The translations under genes were made by a program, and so were the position numbers. The notes beneath the pieces are model-generated. The model was not told the DNA's origin, ran no database searches, and saw only the letters and a program-made list of their open reading frames with translations. From NCBI GenBank assembly GCA_003215415.1, contig QCKK01000006.1:1-64000 (forward strand): a DNA stretch of 64,000 bases, given 5' to 3'. Below are positions 7,787 to 16,544 of the stretch, in pieces (within the stretch, counting starts at the first letter, position 1; each line of letters begins with the position of its first letter). Source of the DNA: Prochlorococcus sp. AG-409-N21. Lineage in GTDB: Bacteria; Cyanobacteriota; Cyanobacteriia; PCC-6307; Cyanobiaceae.

Positions 7787-8368
7787 ATGACAAACTCCTC
7801 ACCAGGCAGAAGAACCAACAAAGCTTCAACTTCTTCCAGAAAATTAGCTAGTAAAAACTCTGAATTGGATCAAATTGTTGATGTCTCTCCATTATTAGAT
7901 TCAGGAAAGAGTGTGGTTGGTTCGGCTTCAGATCAAGGAGCAAAAACATCTAATTCCAGTCCTGCAAGTGATAGAACAAATAAATCTAGAGTTAAAACAT
8001 CTACTGTGAAAGGGAGTACGTCAGGTAGGGGCCCCTCTTCTTTTGCTGGCAGGCCTCAAAACTCTGATTATTTTGTACAGGGAATAGCCCTAGGAATGAT
8101 TGAAACTAGAGGAATGGTTCCTGCTATTGAAGCGGCTGATGCCATGACTAAGGCAGCTGAAGTTACTCTTGTCTCTAGGGAATATGTAGGAGGGGGATAT
8201 GTAACTGTCATGGTACGCGGCGAGACAGGGGCTGTTAATGCTTCTGTAAGAGCAGGAGCAGATGCATGTGAGCGAGTTGGGGATGGGCTTGTGGCTGCTC
8301 ATATTATTGCCAGGCCACATATAGAGGTTGAGCCTGCGCTCAGGGCTACTTATGCAAGACGTGGATAA
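7787..8368 (+). CDS. csoS1E: N-terminally extended BMC shell protein CsoS1E
   Basis: The protein has 193 residues. About 97 Ser/Thr/Lys/Arg-rich, probably disordered residues precede one BMC domain starting at FVQGIALGM. The domain is about 90% identical to CsoS1 of this locus, so it should co-assemble into shell hexamers. The tail probably projects to one face of the shell. CsoS1E is reported from low-light Prochlorococcus and marine Synechococcus and absent from high-light strains. Its codon use is ordinary for this AT-rich genome, unlike csoS1. The function of the tail is not established; it may recruit cargo or modulate packing. Confidence 0.88.
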   Translation: MTNSSPGRRTNKASTSSRKLASKNSELDQIVDVSPLLDSGKSVVGSASDQGAKTSNSSPASDRTNKSRVKTSTVKGSTSGRGPSSFAGRPQNSDYFVQGIALGMIETRGMVPAIEAADAMTKAAEVTLVSREYVGGGYVTVMVRGETGAVNASVRAGADACERVGDGLVAAHIIARPHIEVEPALRATYARRG

Positions 8369-8397
8369 GTTTTTTCTTACGGGATGGAAGAGCTTTT

Positions 8398-8430
8398 TCT
8401 AATTGAATTAGACATTTGATCTAATTAGAT
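8398..8430 (+). promoter_or_regulatory. Two adjacent TCTAATT-type palindromes between csoS1E and acRAF
   Basis: TCTAATTGAATTAGA (8398-8412) and ATCTAATTAGAT (8419-8430) are both palindromic and share the TCTAATT/TTAGA half-site, spaced by 6 nt. They lie in the 83-nt gap before acRAF and could be an operator pair or weak hairpins. Short AT-only palindromes arise easily in AT-rich DNA, so support is modest. Confidence 0.35.
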
Positions 8431-8451
8431 TCTCACAAAAAAGGTATTTTT

Positions 8452-8700
8452 ATGGATAAATGGGAGCAGCGAAAAAGACCTTTCCGGTTGGAAAGAAGGT
8501 TTGAATTTGAGGACTATGAATCAACACGAGACTTTCTAGATCGCCTGGGAGAGCTAAGTGAAAGGACCAAGCGTTTTCCTGATATAAGTTTTGGCAGAAA
8601 TTATGTGAACCTTACATTGAGACCACTTTCAGAAGATGATGAGGCTCTTTTGGAAGAAGGAGACTTCCAATTCGCTTCTCAGATAGATGAACTGGTCTAA
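8452..8700 (+). CDS. Alpha-carboxysome RuBisCO assembly factor acRAF (PCD-like)
   Basis: This 82-residue protein belongs to the pterin-4a-carbinolamine dehydratase-like family found at the end of cso operons. There it acts as a chaperone for form IA RuBisCO assembly. The catalytic HHP motif of true dehydratases is missing; the equivalent stretch reads ERTKRFPDISFGRNYVNLTL. This supports a structural rather than enzymatic role. It follows csoS1E by 83 nt, with two small palindromes in between. Sequence annotation pipelines often mislabel it as a pterin dehydratase. Confidence 0.85.
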   Translation: MDKWEQRKRPFRLERRFEFEDYESTRDFLDRLGELSERTKRFPDISFGRNYVNLTLRPLSEDDEALLEEGDFQFASQIDELV

Positions 8701-8728
8701 TTAAGTAATTTAATACTCAATTTAAGCT

Positions 8729-8968
8729 TTAGTAGGTAATGTCATGCTCTTTTGGGTTCTCTAAATCACGTTTTATAAGAGCGAGCAAGTAGGAAGGAGC
8801 TTTATAGCGACCAGGAAGGCATCTATTTAGGGTCTCTAAGTGTCCCCAGCAGACTGTCCTTTGAATTTCCTTTGGGCTACGACCTTCTTGCAGCAATCGC
8901 CTTAAAGCCTTGCAGTAAAGCGGATAGCCAGCTTCTAGTTCTCCAATGGTCAGCTTGGCTACAGCCAT
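8729..8968 (-). CDS. DUF3136 family small protein
   Basis: A conserved picocyanobacterial protein of unknown function. I use the internal ATG at 8968 (MAVAKLTIGELEAGYPLYCKAL, 79 residues) rather than the ORF-track start at 9013, because the conserved family sequence begins there. It contains no recognisable catalytic motif. A CW pair (TVCWGHLETLNRCLPGRY) follows a predicted helical N-terminal half. It lies convergent to the carboxysome operon with only 28 nt between stops. Whether it is functionally linked to carboxysomes is unknown. Confidence 0.75.
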   Translation of the reverse strand: MAVAKLTIGELEAGYPLYCKALRRLLQEGRSPKEIQRTVCWGHLETLNRCLPGRYKAPSYLLALIKRDLENPKEHDITY

Positions 8969-9179
8969 GGTTTGTCGCAGGGCAAGACCAACTTTAGACA
9001 ATCGCGGGACCACTTGTCTTGTGGAATGGCTTCAAGAAACGCTTTTCTTTGTTTAATTGCTTTCAAATCAGGGTTTTGGATTGAGTTATATTTTTCAGAT
9101 CTATTGCTATCAAAGAGGTTTAGAAAGTTACCGTCAAAAAAGTTGGACCACCTGTTTCTTTCAAGGTGTTGTGGAATAT

Positions 9180-9578
9180 TTATTCAATTAATGCAATGCA
9201 ATCGATTTCTACACGTCCTCCTTTTGGTAAGGCAGAAACTTGAACACATGCTCTAGCAGGGCTAATTCCTGTTCCGAAAGTTTTTGCGTAAAGCTTGTTT
9301 ACAGTTTCGAAATCCTGGAGATCTACAAGATAAATAGTTGTTTTTACAACTTTCGAAGGACTTGTACCTGCTTCGTTTAATACGGCTGAAAGGTTCCTAA
9401 GAACTTGGAGAGTTTCTGCTTCAACGTCTCCTTGTCCAACTATTTCCCCCGTAATAGGGTCAAGTGCTATTTGGCCAGAGCAAAAAAGCCATTGACCTGC
9501 AAGTATGGCTTGGTTATATGGTCCGACAGGAGCAGGTGCAGAATTTGTTGATATGGATTTTAAAGGAGGTGTTCCCAT
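9180..9578 (-). CDS. ridA: RidA/YjgF enamine-imine deaminase
   Basis: The 132-residue protein hydrolyses reactive enamine/imine intermediates, such as 2-aminoacrylate released by PLP enzymes, thereby protecting other PLP enzymes. The N-terminal APVGPYNQAILAGQWLFCSGQ and C-terminal SPARACVQVSALPKGGRVEIDCIA are the family signatures; the arginine in PARACVQV is the substrate-binding residue. Length and motif spacing are typical of homotrimeric RidA. It lies downstream of gloB on the same strand, 72 nt away. Confidence 0.95.
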   Translation of the reverse strand: MGTPPLKSISTNSAPAPVGPYNQAILAGQWLFCSGQIALDPITGEIVGQGDVEAETLQVLRNLSAVLNEAGTSPSKVVKTTIYLVDLQDFETVNKLYAKTFGTGISPARACVQVSALPKGGRVEIDCIALIE

Positions 9579-9650
9579 TGAAACTTTTTATTAATAGCTA
9601 ACTATTATTTTTACATTAAAGTGGCATTCCATTAAATACAGTCTGAAAGA

Positions 9651-10412
9651 TTAATTCTGCCAAGAGTCTTTATGTAATCGAAGCTTTCCAAGTTCTTCAG
9701 GGCTTGAGGAGCGAACAAAAAGGTTAATTAGTTTTTCTTCGCGAATAGTACTTGGCAGAGTCGTAGCTCCTTTTCTACGCAATTTAATTACTTCGTTAAG
9801 TTTGTTCTTTATGGCAGCATCGTTCGGAAGAAGATTATTCGCCCATTTTAGGTTTGACTCGGTATATTCATGTGCGCAAAAAACCTCAGTTTCCGCTGGC
9901 AGAGAACAAAGCTTTTGAATGGCTTTATACATATCGTGAGGGCTTCCTTCGAAAAGACGTCCACAGCCTCCACTAAAGAGAGTATCTCCACAAAACAAAG
10001 CTGGTATTGAGCTATTTTTATTGACTTTAGGCAGGAAATAAGCAATATGATTCTTTGTATGAGCTGAGACATTAAGGACCTCGATAGATGTTCCTAAAAG
10101 TGAAATATTGTCTCCACCTTTGACTGAAAAAGTCTGGAAAGGTATTCGTTCAATATCAGCTTCAGCTGCTATAACGGATGCATTTGGCCAAGATTTTAGA
10201 AGACCTTTTGTTCCTCCAATGTGGTCAGAGTGGTGGTGAGTTTGTAAGACAGCAATTAACTTTAAGCCATTATTTTCTAGCCATTTTTTCACAGGCGCAG
10301 TTACTGCCGGGTCTACGACAACAGCTTCCTTCCCTCTATACCAGACCCATATGATGTTGTCTTCGAGGACTTGTATTGGTTGAATTTTGGAAATGGCTTC
10401 TTCACTTGGCAT
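9651..10412 (-). CDS. gloB: Hydroxyacylglutathione hydrolase (glyoxalase II)
   Basis: A 253-residue metallo-beta-lactamase-fold enzyme that hydrolyses S-lactoylglutathione to lactate and glutathione, the second step of methylglyoxal detoxification. The binuclear metal motif [10 protein letters not shown] is near residues 58-67. Further ligand segments are [30 protein letters not shown] and [14 protein letters not shown]. The last of these is specific to glyoxalase II among MBL-fold proteins. It is divergent from hisG with a gap of about 50 nt. Glutathione reductase and a GST are encoded further along the window. Confidence 0.95.
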   Translation of the reverse strand: MPSEEAISKIQPIQVLEDNIIWVWYRGKEAVVVDPAVTAPVKKWLENNGLKLIAVLQTHHHSDHIGGTKGLLKSWPNASVIAAEADIERIPFQTFSVKGGDNISLLGTSIEVLNVSAHTKNHIAYFLPKVNKNSSIPALFCGDTLFSGGCGRLFEGSPHDMYKAIQKLCSLPAETEVFCAHEYTESNLKWANNLLPNDAAIKNKLNEVIKLRRKGATTLPSTIREEKLINLFVRSSSPEELGKLRLHKDSWQN

Positions 10413-10462
10413 AGGGTTGCAAGACTTGATGGTAGTTAAAATTAAGATTGACGAATGACTGC

Positions 10463-11110
10463 ATGATTACTGTTGCGCTTCCAAAAGGGGCCCTTTTAAA
10501 GGATTCTGTAGCTTGCTTCGCAAAAGCAGGGTTAGATTTTTCTGCTGTATTAGAGCCCGGTAATCGCCAGTTAATGGTTCCTTCTCATTGTGGCAGGGCC
10601 AAGGCACTGTTAGTAAGGAATGGGGATGTTCCCGTTTACGTTGCTTATGGTCAAGCACAATTGGGGGTTGTTGGATTTGACGTCTTAAGAGAGCACCAGA
10701 TGCCTGTAGCTCAATTATTAGACCTTGGATTCGGAGGATGTCATATGTCTGTAGCTGTTAAATCAACTAGTGGTTATAAATCTGCGGCAGATCTTCCTCC
10801 TCACTGTCGAGTCGCAAGCAAGTTTACTAATTGCGCAAGAAAATTTTTCGATGATCTTGATATCCCTATTGAATTAGTTCATCTAACTGGTTCAGTTGAA
10901 TTGGGACCTATTACTGGTATGGCTGAGGCAATTGTTGACCTTGTTGCTACAGGAAGGACACTTCAAGAGAATGGTTTGATAGCGATTGAGGATTTGTTTC
11001 ATTCAACGGCTCGACTTGTTGGGCATCCTCTTTCTTTAAGATTAGATAGAGGGGAGATAAAAGAAATAGTTGATGATATCTGTATTAAGAATGATCTTCA
11101 TGGGTTTTAA
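10463..11110 (+). CDS. hisG: ATP phosphoribosyltransferase, short form
   Basis: This catalyses the first committed step of histidine synthesis (ATP + PRPP to phosphoribosyl-ATP). The 215-residue length marks the short form, which lacks the C-terminal regulatory domain and needs HisZ as partner. Key segments are [14 protein letters not shown] at the N-terminus and [16 protein letters not shown], the PRPP-binding loop. I prefer the ATG at 10463 to the TTG at 10448. The ABC exporter gene follows after 5 nt. hisIE is also in this window but unlinked, so the pathway is dispersed. Confidence 0.95.
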   Translation: MITVALPKGALLKDSVACFAKAGLDFSAVLEPGNRQLMVPSHCGRAKALLVRNGDVPVYVAYGQAQLGVVGFDVLREHQMPVAQLLDLGFGGCHMSVAVKSTSGYKSAADLPPHCRVASKFTNCARKFFDDLDIPIELVHLTGSVELGPITGMAEAIVDLVATGRTLQENGLIAIEDLFHSTARLVGHPLSLRLDRGEIKEIVDDICIKNDLHGF

Positions 11111-11115
11111 ATTTA

Positions 11116-12921
11116 ATGGCAATAAATGATTTGAAACGGATTAGACGTCTTGGTCGTTATTTACGAAAGGATCGTAGACGTATCCTCATCATAATGTTAA
11201 TACTGCTACCTGTTTCAATTGCCGGAGCAGTTCAACCTCTTTTGGTTGGACAAGCGATCAGTGTATTAAGAGGTGAATCATCTCTTTCGTGGCTGGGAGA
11301 ACTCTCTACGAGTGAGGCGGTTCGATCAATTATTTTTGCTTTGCTTATATCTGTTCTTGTTCGATTAGGTCTGCAGGGTTATCAGACTTACAACATTCAA
11401 GCCGTCGGACAGCGACTAACGGCTCGTATTCGTGATGACTTATTTAGTCATTCTATGGCTTTATCCTTGAGGTATCACGATAAAATGCCTGTTGGCAAAT
11501 TGTTGACAAGGCTTACCAGTGATGTAGATGCACTTGCTGAGGTTTTTGGGAGTGGGGCTGTTGGAGTACTTGCAGATTTGGTCAGTCTTTTAGTAATTGC
11601 AATCACAATGGTGTTAATTGAGTGGCGTCTTGGAACGTTATTGTTGATAACACAGGTTCCTGTTACTGTTTTTGTCCTTTGGCTGCAAAGACGTTATCGA
11701 AAAGCTAATTACAAAGTAAGAGAAGAATTATCTCAGTTGAATGCTGATTTTCAAGAAAATCTTCAAGGAATAGAAGTGGTTCAGATGTTTAGTAGGGAAG
11801 GTGTTAATGGCAAACAATTTCAACGAACTGGATTGGCTTATCGAAATGCAGTGAACGGAACGATTTTTTTTGATAGCAGTATCTCTGCTTTTATTGAATG
11901 GGTGTCTTTGGCTGCAGTTGCGGTGGTTCTTGCGCTTGGTGGTTTGATGGTAACGGCAGGTTCTATGGGGCTAGGTACTCTTACAACTTTTATCCTTTAT
12001 TCCCAGCGCTTATTTGATCCCCTACGCCAACTTGCGGAGAGGTTTACTCAAATTCAGGGAGGATTAACAGCTGTTGAAAGGATTGGAGAATTACTGGATG
12101 AGCCTCTTGAGATTTTAGATTCTGGGAAAAGAAATCAAGATAAGTTTCCTAGCCCCGTCTCTTCGTCGGATCTCTCAGGAGAAGTCATATTTGAAAATGT
12201 TAGTTTTTCCTATAGAGCAGATGAACCAATACTTGAAGATCTTAGTTTTCGAATTGCTCCCGGAGAACATGTTGCTTTGGTTGGACCAACTGGTTCCGGT
12301 AAAACAACTCTTATCAGATTGCTATGTAGGTTATATGAACCTCAAAAAGGCCGGATTTTTCTAGATGGCCGGGATATTAGAGATATACCATTATTTACCT
12401 TACGTAAATATTTGGGAGTTGTTCTTCAAGACACCTTTCTTTTTAGCGGAAATGTTGAGCAAAATCTTAGATTGGATTCGTATATAACTGATTCGCGTTT
12501 GAAAGATATATGTAGTGATTTAGGTTTAGATCCACTTATGAAGAGATTGCCTGATGGATTGGATACAGAGCTAAGAGAACGTGGCGGAAATCTTTCATCA
12601 GGGGAAAGACAACTTTTAGCAGTGGCAAGAGTAGCCATTAGGAATCCAACTGTTCTGGTAATGGATGAAGCCACTGCTTTTATGGATCCATCAACAGAAG
12701 CCACCTTGCAAAATGATCTAGATCGCTTGCTAGAACGTCGAACAGCATTAGTAATTGCACATCGACTAGCAACTGTTGAAGCTGCAGATCGGATTTTGGT
12801 TTTACGTAAAGGGAAGTTAATAGAGGAAGGAACTCACCAACAACTTTGCAATCAAGGAGGCCTATATGCACAACTAGCGGCCTTGCAGAAGAGTGGCCTA
12901 GCAAAAGATTTGACTAAATAA
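11116..12921 (+). CDS. ABC transporter, fused membrane and ATPase domains (MsbA/MdlB-like exporter)
   Basis: A 601-residue half-transporter that should work as a homodimer or with a partner to export a lipid or other hydrophobic substrate. The N-terminal ~310 residues form the six-helix type-1 exporter domain, starting with the ILIIMLILLPVSIAGAVQPLL helix. The ATPase domain follows, with Walker A GPTGSGKTTLIRLL near residue 389, the ABC signature NLSSGERQ near 492 and Walker B VLVMDEAT near 512. It is closely coupled to hisG (5 nt), but a functional tie is not evident. The substrate cannot be told from sequence. Confidence 0.9.
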   Translation: MAINDLKRIRRLGRYLRKDRRRILIIMLILLPVSIAGAVQPLLVGQAISVLRGESSLSWLGELSTSEAVRSIIFALLISVLVRLGLQGYQTYNIQAVGQRLTARIRDDLFSHSMALSLRYHDKMPVGKLLTRLTSDVDALAEVFGSGAVGVLADLVSLLVIAITMVLIEWRLGTLLLITQVPVTVFVLWLQRRYRKANYKVREELSQLNADFQENLQGIEVVQMFSREGVNGKQFQRTGLAYRNAVNGTIFFDSSISAFIEWVSLAAVAVVLALGGLMVTAGSMGLGTLTTFILYSQRLFDPLRQLAERFTQIQGGLTAVERIGELLDEPLEILDSGKRNQDKFPSPVSSSDLSGEVIFENVSFSYRADEPILEDLSFRIAPGEHVALVGPTGSGKTTLIRLLCRLYEPQKGRIFLDGRDIRDIPLFTLRKYLGVVLQDTFLFSGNVEQNLRLDSYITDSRLKDICSDLGLDPLMKRLPDGLDTELRERGGNLSSGERQLLAVARVAIRNPTVLVMDEATAFMDPSTEATLQNDLDRLLERRTALVIAHRLATVEAADRILVLRKGKLIEEGTHQQLCNQGGLYAQLAALQKSGLAKDLTK

Positions 12922-12960
12922 GATACTTTTTGACCTTGCTGAGGCAGAGTAATAAGGCAG

Positions 12961-13479
12961 TTGAACACATATGGTGTGATCAGCGCCTGTCAACTAACAC
13001 CTGAATCACTTCGCCAGATTTATGGGGAAGATGCGCGTGAATGCCCTTTTTTAAATGAGCAAATCCCGCTTGTGTTCAGTCAATCCAGGCAATTTGATCT
13101 TGTAGAGCTTGAACAGTTATTGCAATCCGTTGGATGGAGTCGCAGACCAGTAAGAAGGGTCAGAAGAGCCTTAGATAACAGCCTTTTAACAATTGGATTG
13201 TGGCGCCATGATTCCAATTTCCCGAGATTAGTTGGTTTTGCTCGTTGTACAGGTGATGGTGTAATTGAAGCGACCGTTTGGGATGTCGCAATTCATCCGT
13301 TATATCAAGGATCTGGATTGGGGAAAGAATTAATGAAATATGTCCTTGATCTTTTGCGTGATATGAAGATTGAAAGAGTAACTTTATTTGCTGATCCAGG
13401 AGTAGTTAGTTTTTATCAGAGTCAGGGATGGATCTTGGAGCCAAGAGGAAATCGTTGTGCTTTTTGGTATGCAAGTTGA
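12961..13479 (+). CDS. GNAT-family N-acetyltransferase (Ycf52/NSI-like)
   Basis: This 172-residue protein has the acetyl-CoA-binding motif A, IHPLYQGSGLGKELMKYVL, then TLFADPGVVSFYQSQGW near the C-terminus. This pattern resembles the cyanobacterial Ycf52 family and the plant plastid NSI/GNAT acetyltransferases. An extended N-terminal region of about 75 residues precedes the fold. The ORF start is a TTG at 12961; a different near-cognate start is possible. It ends 6 nt from the convergent glycosyltransferase gene. The substrate is unknown. Confidence 0.8.
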   Translation: MNTYGVISACQLTPESLRQIYGEDARECPFLNEQIPLVFSQSRQFDLVELEQLLQSVGWSRRPVRRVRRALDNSLLTIGLWRHDSNFPRLVGFARCTGDGVIEATVWDVAIHPLYQGSGLGKELMKYVLDLLRDMKIERVTLFADPGVVSFYQSQGWILEPRGNRCAFWYAS

Positions 13480-13485
13480 TTGCTG

Positions 13486-14187
13486 CTACTTGTAATACCT
13501 TTGGCTTAATTCCTTCGTTGATACTCCATTACGCCAGAGGCTTCTTAAATGGGCATTCCTTATGGTTTGCATTATCATGTTCTTCTTGGCCCAGCGACGC
13601 GCATTTGTATAAAGAGGTAGTCCTAAACTTTTTAGCTTAGCTTTTCTATTTACACGTTCTATTAAATCGATGTCTTCCATTAAATGGATTGATGAGTACC
13701 CTCCAATTTCTTCATAAAGTTTCCTGCTAATTAATAGACCTTGATCTCCATATGGCATTTTTTTGAAGTGACTACGGAGCCATACAAAGAATTCTAATAG
13801 TCTGAAACTCAAGTCTTTACTTAATACTTTGAATTCGAAGAACCATGCAATACCTTCGTTTGATGAATTGATAAGTTCTGCCAATATGAAAAACCAATTT
13901 TCTGGCAGCCTGCTATCTGCATGTAAAAAGAACAACCAGTCTCCATGAGCTCTTGAAGCACCATGTCTCAGTTGTTCGCCTCTATTGGCTTCTGAGAGAT
14001 GCAGGACTCTTGCTCCTGAAAGAGTTGCCAAAAGGCATGTTTTATCTTTGCTACCACAATCCACGATTATCAAATCTATCTTCTCATTCCATAAATGTAG
14101 ATCTGCTAAAAGTAAAGGCAGTTGCTTCGCTTCATTTAGGCTTGGGATAATGACGCTTAGTCTTTTCTTTGGTTTGATTGAAGCCAT
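13486..14187 (-). CDS. Family 2 glycosyltransferase (rSAM/selenodomain-associated transferase 2 type)
   Basis: A 233-residue GT-A-fold transferase. The nucleotide-sugar site is indicated by RLSVIIPSLNEAKQLPLLL at the N-terminus and the metal-binding HADSRLPENW around residue 92. SSIHLMEDIDLIERV is the acceptor-side acidic motif. Short length and pairing with a DUF2064-type gene place it in the TIGR04283-like group. It overlaps the upstream partner gene by 31 nt on the same strand, so the two are almost certainly cotranslated. The substrate is not known. Confidence 0.85.
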   Translation of the reverse strand: MASIKPKKRLSVIIPSLNEAKQLPLLLADLHLWNEKIDLIIVDCGSKDKTCLLATLSGARVLHLSEANRGEQLRHGASRAHGDWLFFLHADSRLPENWFFILAELINSSNEGIAWFFEFKVLSKDLSFRLLEFFVWLRSHFKKMPYGDQGLLISRKLYEEIGGYSSIHLMEDIDLIERVNRKAKLKSLGLPLYTNARRWAKKNMIMQTIRNAHLRSLWRNGVSTKELSQRYYK

Positions 14188-14834
14188 GGTTCTAGATCTT
14201 CAATTAGGTCAAGATCAGATTGCTCTTGAAGTAATTGATAATTAATCTTTAGTGATTCTGCTTTTCTGAGAGTTTCTGAAAGGACATGGTTGGTCCCCCA
14301 AGGAATTCCGCAGAAGGGCCATTGAGGTACTGGGTTTAGTAATGAGCCTGATAGTCCTATTAGCCAATAACCTCCATCTTTGGCAGGCCCTATAACCATC
14401 TGGTGGCTTTCTAGAAGCTCTATTGCCTTAAGAATATCCTGCTCACAAAGAGAGGGAAGATCTGCACCAATGATTAAAGTTGTTCTTCCAGTATGAGAGG
14501 TTATTTTTTTTTCTCTTTGGCAGAAAATGATTTGTCGCCTCATTCGAAGCCCAAGGCTTCCTTCTCCTTGTTGATGGATTTGAAAACCTTCAAGTGTCCT
14601 ACTCCAGCGCTGGCAAGCTTTGGGACCTAATCCAGAAATGGCTATACGAGCATTTATGAGATCTCTTTGATTGATTCTTCTCACTACAGCAATTGTGTGC
14701 TTAGTTACCTCGTTTTGTATTACCGATGCAGGCAGGCGACCTATTTGATTGGAAAGACGGCTTTTGCACCTTCCTGCTGCTGGCCATCTGGCCATGATTA
14801 TCAATGAAGGCTTTGCCATATATACAGAATGCAC
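14157..14834 (-). CDS. DUF2064/TIGR04282-type nucleotidyl/glycosyl transferase
   Basis: A 225-residue protein of the CofC/MobA-like nucleotidyltransferase fold. LIIMARWPAAGRCKSRLSNQIG is the N-terminal nucleotide-binding loop, and LIIGADLPSLCEQDI and GPAKDGGYWLIGLSG are the conserved acidic and glycine segments of the family. It overlaps the family 2 transferase gene by 31 nt; the two are commonly paired in bacteria. In some organisms this family is linked to arsenosugar or selenium-type neighbourhoods, but no radical-SAM gene is adjacent here. Its function is therefore left open. Confidence 0.82.
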   Translation of the reverse strand: MHSVYMAKPSLIIMARWPAAGRCKSRLSNQIGRLPASVIQNEVTKHTIAVVRRINQRDLINARIAISGLGPKACQRWSRTLEGFQIHQQGEGSLGLRMRRQIIFCQREKKITSHTGRTTLIIGADLPSLCEQDILKAIELLESHQMVIGPAKDGGYWLIGLSGSLLNPVPQWPFCGIPWGTNHVLSETLRKAESLKINYQLLQEQSDLDLIEDLEPWLQSNQRKD

Positions 14835-15065
14835 TTTCAGGTTTTTGATTGCACAGAAGTGATAGTTAGGTAACTGTTCGTTTCAGTCGCCTTTGAATTA
14901 GATCAAGAATTTTGTCGAAAGTTATGTAACCCTGGCAATGAGTTGGCTGTCAGGGCAGTCAATTTGGATTGGAATGAGATTGAATCTGAAAAGTCAGCAT
15001 CTGATCAAAGACGGAACTCTTGCCAATAAATGCTTAGATTCAGCCATCAAGCTGTTGAGGATCTG

Positions 15066-16466
15066 GTGATTACGGGCAAAGAGCTATGGACAAAGGTTCA
15101 GCAGGCTCTTCAGCAAAATTTAAGTAAACCTACCTTTGAGACTTGGATCCGCCCTGCCAGATGTAGTGCTCTCCTAAACGGTGAGCTAACTTTGATAGCC
15201 CCTAATAGCTTCTCAAGTGATTGGTTGCGTAAGAATTATGTTCGGAAAATTGAAGAAGTTGCTAGCAATATATATGGTGAAGGAATCACAGTTGTGGTTC
15301 AAGTTCAAGAAATTGATGATGTCTTAGCTTCTACACCTTCAAAAAGAGTTGTATCTGATAATGGAATGCCTTCGAATGATGAAAGTAGTCGTTTTCCATT
15401 AAATACAAAAGTAAATCGCCGTCGTAAGAAACTTCCTGGACTAAATGTTCGGTATGCCTTCAATAGGTTTGTTGTTGGCCCAAATAGTCGGATGGCTCAT
15501 GCGGCAGCTTTGGCAGTTGCTGAATCTCCAGGAAGAGAATTCAATCCATTGTTTATTTGTGGAGGGGTGGGATTAGGTAAGACCCATTTGATGCAGGCAA
15601 TTGGTAACTATCGCCTTGAAATAGATCCAGATGCCAAGGTTTCATATGTATCTACAGAAACATTTACTAATGATTTAATTATGGCTATCCGCATGGATGG
15701 CATGCAAGCTTTTAGAGATAGATACAGGGCTGCTGATTTAATACTTGTTGATGACATTCAATTTATTGAGGGCAAAGAATATACACAAGAAGAGTTTTTT
15801 CATACCTTTAATGCTCTACATGAGGCAGGACGTCAAATTGTTATTGCTAGCGATAGACCGCCAAGTCAGATTCCAAGACTTCAGGAAAGGCTAATCTCTA
15901 GATTTTCGATGGGTTTAATAGCTGATATTCAGGCACCTGATTTAGAAACTCGGATGGCTATTCTTCAAAAAAAAGCTGAGCAAGAAAGAATGAGGCTTCC
16001 ACGAGACCTGATTCATTTTATTGCTGGAAGATTCACTTCGAATATCCGTGAATTAGAAGGAGCGCTTACAAGGGCAGTTGCATTCTCTTCTATTACTGGT
16101 CTACCAATGACAGTTGAATCGGTTGCTCCAATGTTGGATCCAAATGGACAAGGCGTTGAAGTTACTCCGCAGCAAGTAATTGATAAGGTCTCTGAAGTTT
16201 TTGAGGTTACCCCTGAAGAAATGCGAAGTAGTACTAGAAGGAGACCAGTTAGTCAGGCAAGACAAGTAGGAATGTATTTAATGAGGCAAGGGACTGATTT
16301 AAGTTTGCCGAGAATTGGCGAGTCTTTCGGTGGAAAAGATCACACAACTGTTATGTATGCAATCGAGCAAGTTGAAAAGAAGCTTTCGAGTGATCCCACT
16401 ATGGCTAGTCAAGTGCAAAGAATCAGGGACTTGCTTCAAATTGATTCAAGGAAAAGAAAAAAATAA
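15066..16466 (+). CDS. dnaA: Chromosomal replication initiator DnaA
   Basis: This AAA+ initiator binds DnaA boxes and opens the origin. Domain I starts [25 protein letters not shown]. Walker A is [15 protein letters not shown], Walker [15 protein letters not shown], and the domain IV helix-turn-helix signature is [16 protein letters not shown] use the GTG at 15066 (466 residues) because TTGAGGA lies 5 nt upstream and the family sequence starts there; the track start at 15030 adds 12 unconserved residues. No DnaA-box cluster or dnaN is adjacent, so this does not look like the origin. Confidence 0.95.
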   Translation: MITGKELWTKVQQALQQNLSKPTFETWIRPARCSALLNGELTLIAPNSFSSDWLRKNYVRKIEEVASNIYGEGITVVVQVQEIDDVLASTPSKRVVSDNGMPSNDESSRFPLNTKVNRRRKKLPGLNVRYAFNRFVVGPNSRMAHAAALAVAESPGREFNPLFICGGVGLGKTHLMQAIGNYRLEIDPDAKVSYVSTETFTNDLIMAIRMDGMQAFRDRYRAADLILVDDIQFIEGKEYTQEEFFHTFNALHEAGRQIVIASDRPPSQIPRLQERLISRFSMGLIADIQAPDLETRMAILQKKAEQERMRLPRDLIHFIAGRFTSNIRELEGALTRAVAFSSITGLPMTVESVAPMLDPNGQGVEVTPQQVIDKVSEVFEVTPEEMRSSTRRRPVSQARQVGMYLMRQGTDLSLPRIGESFGGKDHTTVMYAIEQVEKKLSSDPTMASQVQRIRDLLQIDSRKRKK

Positions 16467-16544
16467 AATTTTAATTAAATCATTAGTTTAATTTTGATAT
16501 TAATAAATAAAATCTTAAATATATTTAATTTCAATATTTTTAGT

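Noticed and set aside
14835-15065. Replication origin next to dnaA
   Set aside because: No cluster of DnaA boxes (TTWTNCACA) and no AT-rich unwinding element with boxes were seen. dnaN is not adjacent.
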